64,000 bases of DNA. Origin: Vibrio tapetis subsp. quintayensis (GTDB lineage Bacteria > Pseudomonadota > Gammaproteobacteria > Enterobacterales > Vibrionaceae). Positions 8,884-17,662 of the stretch are shown here, one piece after another; the stretch's first letter is position 1, and each line of letters begins with the position of its first letter. Where the stretch lies: the NCBI RefSeq assembly GCF_030409945.1, contig NZ_JAUFQV010000032.1, positions 248,001-312,000 of the forward strand. Direction: 5' to 3'. Both the position numbers and the translations under genes were made by a program. Below the pieces are notes generated by a model. The model saw only the letters and a list, made by a program, of their open reading frames with translations, ran no database searches and was not told where the DNA came from.

Positions 8884-9660
8884 ATGTTTGATTCACCGAG
8901 TTTTTCCGACCACGAATCCGGTTTTACCACCAAATCTGAACAGCCTGAATTTGAGATTCTACTCGTCGAAGATGACTTAGACCTCAATACTCAACTGACT
9001 CGTCTATTGCAAGTTCAGCACTACAAAGTCAGTTCCGAAACATGCGGTCTAAAAGCACTTGAACGATTGAAAACAGGCTGGTTTGATTTGATCATATTGG
9101 ATGTTGACCTACCTGAGGTCGATGGCTTTGGGCTTCTGCAATACATCCGCGAGAAGTCCACCACTCCTGTGATGATGTTAACCGCATCAGGTGCGGAAGA
9201 GCACCGTATTCGAGGCCTAAAAAGTGGCGCTGACGATTACGTCACCAAACCATGTAGCTTTACTGAAGTGCAGTTACGTATTGAGGCTATTTTAAGACGC
9301 ACCGCTCCACAATATAGTCCTTACAATCGCACACTTCAGAGCCTCGATTCCGAATTATCCCTCGACCGTTCGAGTCATCAAGTTCAAGTGCTCAAAGACC
9401 CATCGAGTGCATTGTGCCAAGGTACGGAGGCCATTCAACTCACCCCCGTTCAGTTCAAACTACTCTGGACTCTAGTCCAAAATAAAGGGCAAGCTCTATC
9501 CAAAGCTTACCTATACCAAGCGGTTCTGGAACGAGATTACAGTCAATACGATCGAAGCTTAGACATGCACCTAAGCCGTATTCGTAAAAAGCTCGTCAGT
9601 CACGGGATGGATGCGGAACGTATTCAAACGCTTTATGGCAAAGGCTATTTATTCAAATGA
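8884..9660 (+). CDS. OmpR-family response regulator (PfeR/PeuR-like)
   Basis: 258-residue response regulator. Receiver domain residues 23-140: acidic pair Glu29/Asp30/Asp31, phosphoacceptor Asp73 (IILDVDLPEVDG), Thr100 and Lys122 (YVTKP). A winged-helix Trans_Reg_C domain follows (about 160-258, ending RIQTLYGKGYLF). The first 20 residues are an extension before the receiver. Its TGA overlaps the kinase ATG (ATGA, 9657-9660), so they are translated together. A regulator-kinase pair just ahead of a TonB receptor is the arrangement of PfeRS-PfeA in Pseudomonas and PeuRS-PeuA in V. parahaemolyticus, where ferric enterobactin induces its own receptor; that function here is inferred from context. 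Confidence 0.9.
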   Translation: MFDSPSFSDHESGFTTKSEQPEFEILLVEDDLDLNTQLTRLLQVQHYKVSSETCGLKALERLKTGWFDLIILDVDLPEVDGFGLLQYIREKSTTPVMMLTASGAEEHRIRGLKSGADDYVTKPCSFTEVQLRIEAILRRTAPQYSPYNRTLQSLDSELSLDRSSHQVQVLKDPSSALCQGTEAIQLTPVQFKLLWTLVQNKGQALSKAYLYQAVLERDYSQYDRSLDMHLSRIRKKLVSHGMDAERIQTLYGKGYLFK

Positions 9661-11006
9661 AGAAGGTCCTATTTTGGCGGCTCTTTGTGGTACTAGCTTT
9701 GGGCATGGTGTTTTTCTTCTCCATGCTTCACAGCGCCGCTATCCACACCAAAGAAACCATGAGTTTTTTAGACCAATCTCATCGCCAGGAGATTGAAGAT
9801 TGGGGCAACACAGCGCAAATGCTGCTCGAAGCGGATCAAGCCAATGGCACAACCAAGCTGGATGCGTGGCTAACCGATTTAGGGCAAACCGAAAATACAT
9901 GGACAACCGTCGTTCGGTCACAAATTAATGTATTAGGAGGCGCGGCACTGAATCAACGTTTTCTCGATGGGTACCGAATTGGCCGAAACGTCGATTGGAA
10001 AATTCACCTCGATTTCCCCACTAACCCCATAATGGAAGTGACACTCAGCCCGAGTAATCAGCACTTTTTGATTCTATTGCCCGATCGCATGCGCCCGGGA
10101 ACTTACGTTTCTCATGCCTTTTGGGTATTTCGTTTCATCATTCCATTTGCCAGTTTATTTGCACTGACGATCTACCTTTATCGCTACGTCATGAAGCCCA
10201 TTAAAAGGCTCCATAGCGCAACACAAGCCTTTAGCCAAGGCAACTACGATGTACGTATTGGCGACACAGTGCGCTTGGGTAAAGACGAGTTTAGCCAAGT
10301 AGCAAGAACGTTCGATCAAATGGCAGAACGTACTTCCGATCTTATTTCCCACCAGCGTCATTTAATTGCAGATATGTCTCACGAGATAAGAACACCGCTT
10401 ACTCGAATAGAAATGGCATTAAATTGTGCCGAACAGAATATTGACTCACCACAAATGCTCAAGCGCGTCGGACAAGAAACCAAAGCCATGCGTCAGTTAG
10501 CAGAAGACACCCTAACACTCGCATGGCTCGACAACGAAAAGCCCAACCTAAGACAAGAGTCTTTTGATTTAAGTGAGTTAATCGAAGTGATCTTAGAGGA
10601 CGCCCAGTTTGAATACCCAGAAGTCACGATTGAAAATCAATTACCAGAGCAGCTTCCGCTAGCGCATTCAAATCAACGTTCGCTGGCACAGGCTATCGAG
10701 AACATCGTTCGCAATGGCTTGCGCTATACCCCTTCGGGGCACCTATTTCGGGTACATCATCACCAAGGTGAACATGACGTTTCCATTCATATTATCGACT
10801 CTGGCCCCGGGGTGCCTGACATGCTATTAGGCAAAATTTTTACGCCATTTTTTAAAGTAAAACAGAAAGATCACACACGAAGTGGCTTTGGCGTAGGGCT
10901 CGCATTAGCAGAGCGACATATCGAAGCCGTACAAGGAAGTGTGAAAGCGTTCAATCATTGCGATGGCGGGCTTGAAATCGTCATTACGCTGCCACTTGGC
11001 GATTAA
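9657..11006 (+). CDS. Sensor histidine kinase (PfeS/PeuS-like)
   Basis: 449-residue membrane kinase. First helix near residues 5-27, a periplasmic domain of about 120 residues, second helix around 160-180, HAMP domain to about 230, then HisKA with His242 in DMSHEIRTPLTR, and an ATPase domain with N box (IENIVRNGLRYTP), DSGPGVP and GFGVGLAL glycine boxes. Overlaps the response-regulator gene by 4 bp. The periplasmic sensor region shows no motif I can link to a ligand; in the PfeS/PeuS group the inducing signal is periplasmic ferric enterobactin. The cognate target is probably the receptor gene 211 bp downstream. Confidence 0.9.
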   Translation: MKKVLFWRLFVVLALGMVFFFSMLHSAAIHTKETMSFLDQSHRQEIEDWGNTAQMLLEADQANGTTKLDAWLTDLGQTENTWTTVVRSQINVLGGAALNQRFLDGYRIGRNVDWKIHLDFPTNPIMEVTLSPSNQHFLILLPDRMRPGTYVSHAFWVFRFIIPFASLFALTIYLYRYVMKPIKRLHSATQAFSQGNYDVRIGDTVRLGKDEFSQVARTFDQMAERTSDLISHQRHLIADMSHEIRTPLTRIEMALNCAEQNIDSPQMLKRVGQETKAMRQLAEDTLTLAWLDNEKPNLRQESFDLSELIEVILEDAQFEYPEVTIENQLPEQLPLAHSNQRSLAQAIENIVRNGLRYTPSGHLFRVHHHQGEHDVSIHIIDSGPGVPDMLLGKIFTPFFKVKQKDHTRSGFGVGLALAERHIEAVQGSVKAFNHCDGGLEIVITLPLGD

Positions 11007-11107
11007 CCAAACACTTGGCAATTAATCAAACAAGAAAAAGCACTTAAGTTTACTTACGGAATTATCGGGCTAAGTCCCCAATAAGCATGAAGTTGCGATA
11101 AATACTG

Positions 11108-11136
11108 AATGAATTGTAACAGTTGTAAAATTCATT
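11108..11136. promoter_or_regulatory. Direct/inverted repeat upstream of receptor gene, possible response-regulator site
   Basis: AATGAATT (11108-11115) and AATTCATT (11129-11136) form a perfect inverted repeat; inside, TTGTAA occurs twice (11114-11119 and 11123-11128). Short direct repeats about one helical turn apart are typical targets of OmpR-family regulators such as the one encoded just upstream. This is a guess from position and pattern. Confidence 0.3.
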
Positions 11137-11184
11137 TACTCGGGGACGCTTGCGACGCATTATCGCATCCGCATTACTTCAATC

Positions 11185-11203
11185 GATAATAGTTATCATT
11201 AAC
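11185..11203. promoter_or_regulatory. Putative Fur box before TonB receptor
   Basis: GATAATAGTTATCATTAAC agrees with the Fur consensus at about 15 of 19 positions. It lies immediately upstream of the GGAGG ribosome site of the receptor, overlapping where the promoter or transcript start would be. It implies iron repression on top of any two-component activation. Confidence 0.7.
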
Positions 11204-11216
11204 AACGGAGGTTCCC

Positions 11217-13127
11217 GTGAAACCGACAGCGACGTTCAATTTAAGCCTTATTGCCACCTCTATTCTTTTGGCATCTACGCCTTCTTTTGCCAGTGATGAC
11301 GTAGAAGTCATTCAAGTGACGGCAACCAAAGCTCAACCTGTTGATATCAGTATTGACTCGGATGCACTCGACAAATCTCAAGCCCAAGACTTGAACGACA
11401 TCTTCCGTAAGCAATCTGAAGTAAGCGTTGGTGGCTCTTCCGGTGTCTCTCAAAAAATCTATGTTCGTGGTTTAGAAGACACCATGCTAAATGTCTCCAT
11501 CGATGGTGCAGAGCAGTCTGGTAGCTTATTCCACCACCAGGGTCGCCTGTCTATTGAGCCTGAACTGCTTGAAAAAGTAGAAGTGAATGCCGGTGCTGGC
11601 CGCGCAACCAATGGCCCTGGCGCTTTGGGTGGTTCAATCAAGTTCACCACCAAAAATGCCGATGACCTACTGGCGGCAGATCAACAATTTGGCGCCCAAG
11701 TGAAAGGCGGCTATTACACCAACAATGGTGGTAAAAAAGCCTCAGCAAGCCTTTATGGCCGTGTCTCAGACAACTGGGGGATTCTGACATCATTCGGCTA
11801 CAACAAGGGTGATAACCTTGTTAATGGCGACGGCGAAGAAGAAAAAAACACCGCATATGAGCAAAAAGTCGCGTTAATTAAGCTTTCAGGTGATCTAACC
11901 GATACACAAGCATTGTCATTGAGCTACGACTACCGTAACGATGACGGCACCCGTTTGATCAAGCCTCATATGCAACCAGTCGAGTTTAGAAACAAGAATG
12001 TACCTATTCGACAAGAAACCGAACGCCAAACCATTACGGCTAACCACCAGTGGACCCACAGCAGTAGCATCAATTTAGATTCGGCTCTGTACACCACAGC
12101 GAGCAAACTCGCGCACATAGACAACCCCAGCTACGGCACCAGTGACGGCACGATCACTACGAACGGGGGCAAGATATTCAACACCGCAAACTTTGCAAGT
12201 CACACTCTAATTACGGGTGTCGATTACAAAAAAGACGAAGTGCGCTTCGCAACGGGCGGGAAAGACCACACTGAAGATGGCACCGTTTACGGCGTCTTTA
12301 TTCAAGATGATTGGCAGGTAACCCAAGCGTTATTACTTTCAGCAGGTGCTCGTTACGATTGGTACAAGCTGGATGAAGATGGCCACTCTTCATTTAGCTC
12401 TAGTGGCTTTAGCCCGAACGTCAGTGCCAGTTACTTCATTACTCCTGAAATTAACGTTCATGTCAGCATCGCTCAAGCCTTTAGAGGCCAGCAAACCAAA
12501 GAAATGTTCTTAGTGGGTTGGGCCGTCAACGATGAAAATCGAGTTGCTGAAGAAGCCACTAACAAAGACATTGGCGTGAAATACGCGAAACAATCTTTCA
12601 CGGCTGGTGTCACTCTGTTTGATAACAAAATTGAAAACGTCGTAGGCAAAACCAAAATTAACGGCAAGACCGTCATGGCTAACTTAGGCGAGCTTCGTAC
12701 CAAAGGCGTAACCGGTTATGCAGGGTATGAGTTTGATAAAGTATCGACTCACCTTAGTTACAACCAATCTCGCCCTGAATTAAACGGCAGCCCATTACGA
12801 GATTATGACTTCAACCTAGGCACATCCATTGGTGATACATGGGTGCTGGATCTAAATTACCAACATAACGACAGCTTAGCGTTCGGTTGGAATAGCCGCT
12901 TCGTAGAAAAACTGACGCATGTTGCAGCCGGTGAGTCTGAAAAAGACGCTTACGATGTTCATGACATCTACGCACGTTGGCTACCAATGGCAGGCGATGA
13001 CCTAGCGCTCACACTCAGCATCAAAAACCTATTCGACAATTACTACAAAGACCACGCTTCTTGGTATGACTACGGTTACGCGCAGGCGGGTCGAGATGTT
13101 CGCTTCAATGCCAGTTGGGCATTTTAA
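11217..13127 (+). CDS. TonB-dependent ferric-siderophore receptor (PeuA/PfeA-type context)
   Basis: 636-residue outer-membrane receptor. GTG start at 11217 with GGAGG at 11207-11211. Signal peptide residues 1-25 (SFA/SDD); TonB box EVIQVTAT just after; plug domain to about residue 150 (RGLEDTMLNVSIDGAEQ, GALGGSIKF), then a 22-strand barrel ending in a terminal Phe (SWAF). The barrel contains the YARWLPMAGDDLALTLSIKNLFDNYY closing region typical of the family. Substrate is not readable from sequence; the neighbouring two-component pair and Vct-like importer suggest a catechol siderophore such as enterobactin. Length is a little shorter than FepA (about 720). Confidence 0.9.
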   Translation: MKPTATFNLSLIATSILLASTPSFASDDVEVIQVTATKAQPVDISIDSDALDKSQAQDLNDIFRKQSEVSVGGSSGVSQKIYVRGLEDTMLNVSIDGAEQSGSLFHHQGRLSIEPELLEKVEVNAGAGRATNGPGALGGSIKFTTKNADDLLAADQQFGAQVKGGYYTNNGGKKASASLYGRVSDNWGILTSFGYNKGDNLVNGDGEEEKNTAYEQKVALIKLSGDLTDTQALSLSYDYRNDDGTRLIKPHMQPVEFRNKNVPIRQETERQTITANHQWTHSSSINLDSALYTTASKLAHIDNPSYGTSDGTITTNGGKIFNTANFASHTLITGVDYKKDEVRFATGGKDHTEDGTVYGVFIQDDWQVTQALLLSAGARYDWYKLDEDGHSSFSSSGFSPNVSASYFITPEINVHVSIAQAFRGQQTKEMFLVGWAVNDENRVAEEATNKDIGVKYAKQSFTAGVTLFDNKIENVVGKTKINGKTVMANLGELRTKGVTGYAGYEFDKVSTHLSYNQSRPELNGSPLRDYDFNLGTSIGDTWVLDLNYQHNDSLAFGWNSRFVEKLTHVAAGESEKDAYDVHDIYARWLPMAGDDLALTLSIKNLFDNYYKDHASWYDYGYAQAGRDVRFNASWAF

Positions 13128-13157
13128 ACTTAACTCCTAGTTAAAAAAGGAATAACA

Positions 13158-14069
13158 ATGACTAAGTCTCAATCTCTGGTTCAACACATACTGCTCGCCG
13201 CCAGCTTACTTTGCGCGAGTGTTGCCACCGCGAAAACCATCACGATTGAACACCCGATGGGAAGCACAACGGTGGAAACCAAACCGCAACGTGTTGTTGT
13301 ATTGGGTATGGACAGCTTAGATGTGTTAAATGCGCTTAATATCGAGCCTATTGGTGTGGTGAAAAAACCCATGCCAAAGTACCTAGATAAGTACCAAGCG
13401 GATCAATACACATCGGTTGGATCACTCTTTGAACCCGATTTTGAGACTATTTTTAACCTAAAACCTGATCTGATTATTGTCAGCAATCGCAGCTCTGAAT
13501 CCCTCAAAGAACTGGCTAAAATCGCTCCAACGGTTTTATTTATGGCCGACAGCAAAGATTACTGGGCTTCCACTCAAGATGCATGGCGCATGATTGGTCA
13601 GATTTTTGAAAAGGAACAAGAAGTTGAAGACAAGATCTTAACCTTGAAAAACAAGATCAAAGCCATCAACACCAAAGTCACCAACGAGAACTACAACGCT
13701 CTAACGGTAATGAGTAGCGGCGGTAAAGTGTCGGCATTTGGTGCAAGCTCGCGCTTTGGTAGCATTTACACCTTATTCGGATTCACTGAAACCGTCAGCG
13801 ATATCAAACAAGCTCGCCACGGTGACTTAGTGAGTTTTGAATTCATCGCGACCGCCAAACCAGACTTCCTATTCATTCTTGATCGAGACACTGCCATCGG
13901 AAAAATAGGTACAGCAAAGAACAAATTTGATAATAAGCTAATCCAAGGCACTCAAGCCTACAAAAACCAGCGCATGACGTACCTTAACTCTTACGCGTGG
14001 TATATTTCGGCCAGTGGTATTACCGCCACAGAACTCATGGTAGATAACATGGGCAGTGCCCTGAATTAA
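13158..14069 (+). CDS. Ferric-siderophore periplasmic binding protein (VctP/FatB/CeuE-like)
   Basis: 303-residue class-III periplasmic binding protein. Signal peptide about residues 1-25 (VATA/KTI); the Cys in SLLCAS does not make a proper lipobox, so it is more likely soluble than a lipoprotein. Family segments: PQRVVVLGMDSLDVLNALNI, EPDFETIFNLKPDLIIVS, and the C-terminal SASGITATELMVDNM. It follows the receptor by 30 bp with an AAAGGA ribosome site, so receptor and binding protein are co-transcribed; it should deliver ferric siderophore to the permeases at 5363-7238. Its end overlaps the convergent LysR gene by 4 bp. Confidence 0.9.
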   Translation: MTKSQSLVQHILLAASLLCASVATAKTITIEHPMGSTTVETKPQRVVVLGMDSLDVLNALNIEPIGVVKKPMPKYLDKYQADQYTSVGSLFEPDFETIFNLKPDLIIVSNRSSESLKELAKIAPTVLFMADSKDYWASTQDAWRMIGQIFEKEQEVEDKILTLKNKIKAINTKVTNENYNALTVMSSGGKVSAFGASSRFGSIYTLFGFTETVSDIKQARHGDLVSFEFIATAKPDFLFILDRDTAIGKIGTAKNKFDNKLIQGTQAYKNQRMTYLNSYAWYISASGITATELMVDNMGSALN

Positions 14070-14986
14070 ACTGCGATAAAACTTGGAGCATGGCAACCAT
14101 CAAGTAGCCAACCACTAAAGGCTTTGACTTTGCCCTGCTCCCAATCAGCCCCTAAGTCACCGTCAGTATTCACGATTAAATAATGCTGACTTTGACTGGG
14201 TAACTCAAATGAGCTCACTCGAACTAACTCACCTTGTTTGAGCGCATCTTCCACTAAGAGTGAACGCACATAAAGCGCACCTAACCCTTGTATCGCTGCT
14301 TCAATCCCTAACTGAGAATGTTCAAATTGAAGGTGTGGCGTATGTATTTCGCCGTCATATTCTTGAACTAAAAACCAATCTTGCCAACTTTCCTGATAAC
14401 CAAAGACTGCGATTTTTTTGCATGATGCGATGCTATCTAAATCATCTTTAATCATGCCTTGTTTTTTAATAAAACTGGGGCTAGCTACGACTAACCACTC
14501 CTCATCAAACAAAGGGGTCGCATTATGGTGCTGAAATTGGCCATAGCCGTTAATGATCTCTATATCGACACCGCCATTTTTCTGAGGGTAAGAGTTGGTG
14601 GTCGTCAGCATTTTTATGTCGATATTAGGATACTTTCGTAAGAAATCGTCCAATCTAGGAATCAGCCATTGTTGTGCAAAACTATTGGCTACTCGTAAGG
14701 TTAGCGTTTGTTTTTTATTTCGTTCAAAGAGGTGCTGCGTGCCTCTTGATAGCGCATCAAAGGATTGAGTCAATAAAGGTAGGTAGTATTGCGCTTCTTC
14801 GGTGAGCAGTAATTTTGTGCCGTTCCGTTCAAACAATTTAGCATCAAGAAAGTGCTCTAACTGTTTAACCTGCTGGCTTACTGCGGCGCGAGTCACATTC
14901 AGTTCAACGGCAGCCAACGTCAGGCTGTTTAGGCGAGCCGCGGCTTCAAAAGCACGTAACGCATTCAATGGCGGAAGTTGGCGCAT
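14066..14986 (-). CDS. LysR-family transcriptional regulator (GcvA-like)
   Basis: 306-residue LTTR. N-terminal helix-turn-helix residues 4-63 (LNALRAFEAAARLNSLTLAAVELNVTRAAVSQQVKQLE) is of the GcvA/AmpR type; the effector domain spans about 90-300 with the conserved GLGALYV segment near 245. No effector can be named. It lies 103 bp downstream of, and on the same strand as, the FAD oxidoreductase gene, so it may regulate amine/phosphonate catabolism genes to its right, or something distant. Ends overlapping the siderophore binding protein gene tail to tail. Confidence 0.88.
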   Translation of the reverse strand: MRQLPPLNALRAFEAAARLNSLTLAAVELNVTRAAVSQQVKQLEHFLDAKLFERNGTKLLLTEEAQYYLPLLTQSFDALSRGTQHLFERNKKQTLTLRVANSFAQQWLIPRLDDFLRKYPNIDIKMLTTTNSYPQKNGGVDIEIINGYGQFQHHNATPLFDEEWLVVASPSFIKKQGMIKDDLDSIASCKKIAVFGYQESWQDWFLVQEYDGEIHTPHLQFEHSQLGIEAAIQGLGALYVRSLLVEDALKQGELVRVSSFELPSQSQHYLIVNTDGDLGADWEQGKVKAFSGWLLDGCHAPSFIAV

Positions 14987-15050
14987 ATAAGTTCAAATAA
15001 TGGCTGGCTAGATCCCTACAATCTAGCACAGCATTATGACAGCCATATGA

Positions 15051-15065
15051 TGCCTGTCCTTTTAA
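15051..15065. repeat. REP-like motif copy 1
   Basis: TGCCTGTCCTTTTAA between the LysR gene and the FAD oxidoreductase gene. The core GCCTGTCCTTT occurs in four intergenic locations of this window (five copies), two of them flanking the RAYT transposase gene at 26971-27936. Confidence 0.7.
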
Positions 15066-15089
15066 GATTAGGCCTAGTCGAGGCAAGAG

Positions 15090-16493
15090 TTACTTCACTT
15101 TATCTGCTTTACCTGCAGGGCCTGCCAATATCGATAACCACTTATCCCAAACCATAGGTTGTTGTTCTTTGTCTTCTGCGGCTTCTTTTCGTCTAACCGC
15201 GTCTCGAACCATCATAGCGCCAAGCCAACGGATAGGCTCTGGTGGAAAATGCCCTCTTGGCCCAGTTGTTAAACCGCACTTTACCCATTGGTCACTCAAA
15301 CCAAGGGCCATCGATGCCAGTATTTTTCCTCCGATGCGAGTCTGAGCCACGCCATTTCCGGAATACCCCAGCCCATAAAAGACATTATCTTGGTGTTTAA
15401 TGTTGCCGAAAAATGGCAAGCCAGTCACGGATCGATCCGAGCCTCCCGTCCAATGGTGTTCGATAGAATCGGAGGGGAATTGTAGAAACAAAGACTGAAA
15501 TGAGCGTATTAGCAGCCCTAAGTATTGGGTCGGTCGGTGGAACATAGGGTCCACTTTGTTCGCAAACGAGAAATGGTTACCGCCTTTGCCTAGCATTAAA
15601 CGTCCATCACGAGTATCTCGGTAGTAGTGCACAAAAATACGTGAATCTACCACGGTCGCGCCTTGTTCTGGCCCCAAGGTTTTCATCTGTTCAGGCATGG
15701 GTTTTGTGATCACCATGTCCGATGACACCACCACAATGCTGCGTTTAAATTGGCGGAAGTGATCCAACATCCAAGCATTAAGCGCCAGAATCACTTTACC
15801 TGCGGTGACAACGCCATTGGGCGTCACCACCTGAGCAGGCTGACCATATTTAAGCTCCGTCATTTTTGTCTGCTCGTAAAGCTCAACGCCCATTTCGATC
15901 GCAACCTTACGCAGGCCTCTTGCGAGCAAGGCAGGCTGAACACTGGCAGCATGTTCAGAATAATACCCTTCAATGTGTTTATCTGAACCCGCTTTTTGTT
16001 TTAACTCATTAGCTTGTATTGGCGACCATGAATTAATACCAAGACGTTTCAGCTCTTCTACAACCGGGGCCATTCCGCCTTTTTGAGCGGTGTTGGTAGA
16101 GGTGTAGTAGGTACCGTGACGATACAGCTCTGCGTCAATGTCATGTTCAAGGCAAAACTGCTCTATTTCGCTGATCACACACTCAGACTGTTCGACTAAC
16201 CACTTGGCTTCACTTTCACCATAGAGCTTTTTTAATGTCGGATATTTGGTGGCCCAAGTAAGCATACAACCACCATTCGCACCCGAAGCGCCACTGCCAC
16301 ATAGGCCTTTTTCTATCACAGTGACGTTTAGCTCTGGCTGTTGCTGCTTAATTATAATTGCACTCCAGAGGCCAGTGTAACCACCACCAACAATGGCGAT
16401 GTCAGTTTGAATGTCTTGGTTTAGTTGGTGTACCGTCACGTCACCTTCTTTTTTTAATGCATCTTGAAACCAGTATGAGTAATGAGGTTGCAT
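15090..16493 (-). CDS. FAD-dependent amine oxidoreductase (DadA/glycine oxidase family)
   Basis: 467-residue flavoenzyme of the DAO superfamily. Rossmann FAD motif TDIAIVGGGYTG at residues 31-41, GSGASGANGG (about 67-76) contacting flavin, and a C-terminal GYSGNGVAQTRIGGKI. The N-terminal HYSYWFQDAL opening resembles gamma-glutamylputrescine oxidase-like proteins. It sits two genes from a full AEP operon. Flavin oxidases of this group encoded beside AEP genes have been shown elsewhere (PbfC) to oxidise N-methyl-AEP to phosphonoacetaldehyde; that role is possible here but unproven. An ordinary amino-acid or polyamine oxidase is the alternative. No PhnR-like operator is seen before it. Confidence 0.82.
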   Translation of the reverse strand: MQPHYSYWFQDALKKEGDVTVHQLNQDIQTDIAIVGGGYTGLWSAIIIKQQQPELNVTVIEKGLCGSGASGANGGCMLTWATKYPTLKKLYGESEAKWLVEQSECVISEIEQFCLEHDIDAELYRHGTYYTSTNTAQKGGMAPVVEELKRLGINSWSPIQANELKQKAGSDKHIEGYYSEHAASVQPALLARGLRKVAIEMGVELYEQTKMTELKYGQPAQVVTPNGVVTAGKVILALNAWMLDHFRQFKRSIVVVSSDMVITKPMPEQMKTLGPEQGATVVDSRIFVHYYRDTRDGRLMLGKGGNHFSFANKVDPMFHRPTQYLGLLIRSFQSLFLQFPSDSIEHHWTGGSDRSVTGLPFFGNIKHQDNVFYGLGYSGNGVAQTRIGGKILASMALGLSDQWVKCGLTTGPRGHFPPEPIRWLGAMMVRDAVRRKEAAEDKEQQPMVWDKWLSILAGPAGKADKVK

Positions 16494-16639
16494 GCTGTTG
16501 ATCCTGTCGTTAAATTACAAGCAGAATAAGATGCAAATTCACCTTCAACCAGCCAGAAATACTAACGCTAAGCAGCAGTAAATCTATCGCCTATAACTGT
16601 CTTCCATTCATTAAACTTTCACACTAAAGGCTCAAGGAT

Positions 16640-16655
16640 AAGGTGCCTGTCCTTT
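16640..16655. repeat. REP-like motif copy 2
   Basis: AAGGTGCCTGTCCTTT between the oxidoreductase and DMT permease genes; identical over all 16 bp to the copy at 28073-28088 upstream of the RAYT gene. Confidence 0.75.
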
Positions 16656-16683
16656 AAAGAAGGTAACCGCTATGCCTGCGTTA

Positions 16684-17586
16684 TTAAGACAATGCAGTAA
16701 TCAGCCCCAACACAATCAAGCCGACTCCAACACCTCGCGTGGCGTACCATTTTTCTTTCAAAATCAATACGCCCATGGCTAAGCCAAACACAATGCTAAC
16801 TTGTCTGAGTGCTACCACTAAAGACACGTTTTCCGTCATGCTCATGGCGTACAACACTAAGGCATAGGTTCCCCCCATCATCACGCCAGCGATCGCCCCT
16901 TTTTTCCTGATCTGCCATGCTTGTGAAAAGGCGATATTGTCCCGTTTAATCATCAGCCAGATCACAAGGGAAAGCACCATAGACCAAAACTGCACGGCTA
17001 AATAGAAAACGGCGCTGCTCACTGAGCTGTGCATGCCCGCCACTGTTATATTGAGTAAATCGATCGCTTGCTTATCAATAATGGAATAGCCGGTTGTTCC
17101 TATGGCAGCAACCACGGCCCACAACACTCCTAGGTTAAAATAAGACGACCAGTTAAGCTGCTTAAAATTCGTTAACGGAACCAGCAAGCATCCGACGGTC
17201 AACAGACTAAATCCAACCCACTGATGAACGTCCAGATTTTGCCCCAACAAGTAAGTACCAAAACCAACCATGAGCACTGGCATCGCACGTGCTATCGGGT
17301 ATATAACGCCAATATCTGCTTGCTGATATGCGTTGGCTAACCCAAGTAGATACACCGCTTGGCACACGCCACTTAACAACACCAACATCATAAACTCTAC
17401 TGGCCAGTCAGCGCTGCTTGCGGACACTAAAAACCAAACAATGAATGGTGTTAAAAGCAAAGCAGGTGCCAATGCAGAAGCGAGAAAAAATGCACTGCCC
17501 GATCCTTGATTAGATTTTCCAATTAAGTTCCAACCAGCGTGCAACAGAGCCGAGAAAAGCACCAATAAAAAAGCGAAAAGAGTCAT
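16684..17586 (-). CDS. EamA/DMT-family permease
   Basis: 300-residue membrane protein with ten hydrophobic segments and an internal duplication typical of the drug/metabolite transporter superfamily (EamA): the first half begins FAFLLVLFSALLHAGWNLIGK, the second GVLWAVVAAIGTTGYSIIDK. Substrate unknown. It lies between the FAD oxidoreductase and phnR on the same strand, but after the phnR terminator (17615-17641), so it has its own promoter in a short 76-bp gap or is read through. A metabolite importer or exporter for the phosphonate/amine module is a plausible guess. Confidence 0.85.
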   Translation of the reverse strand: MTLFAFLLVLFSALLHAGWNLIGKSNQGSGSAFFLASALAPALLLTPFIVWFLVSASSADWPVEFMMLVLLSGVCQAVYLLGLANAYQQADIGVIYPIARAMPVLMVGFGTYLLGQNLDVHQWVGFSLLTVGCLLVPLTNFKQLNWSSYFNLGVLWAVVAAIGTTGYSIIDKQAIDLLNITVAGMHSSVSSAVFYLAVQFWSMVLSLVIWLMIKRDNIAFSQAWQIRKKGAIAGVMMGGTYALVLYAMSMTENVSLVVALRQVSIVFGLAMGVLILKEKWYATRGVGVGLIVLGLITALS

Positions 17587-17614
17587 GTGTGGCCTTGATT
17601 ATCCTAAATATAAA

Positions 17615-17641
17615 AATGGCTTCCTTAAAAAGGAAGCCATT
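17615..17641 (-). terminator. Intrinsic terminator after phnR
   Basis: Twelve-bp perfect stem AATGGCTTCCTT / AAGGAAGCCATT (17615-17626, 17630-17641), followed on the minus strand by TTTTTATAT. It ends the phnT-phnU-phnR transcript. Confidence 0.88.
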
Positions 17642-17662
17642 GAAAAAGGTAAAGTAGTAATG

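Noticed and set aside
16494..17612. Search for a fourth PhnR-like palindrome before the FAD oxidoreductase or DMT gene
   Set aside because: No TTGGT-N4-ACCAA-like sequence is present in these gaps.
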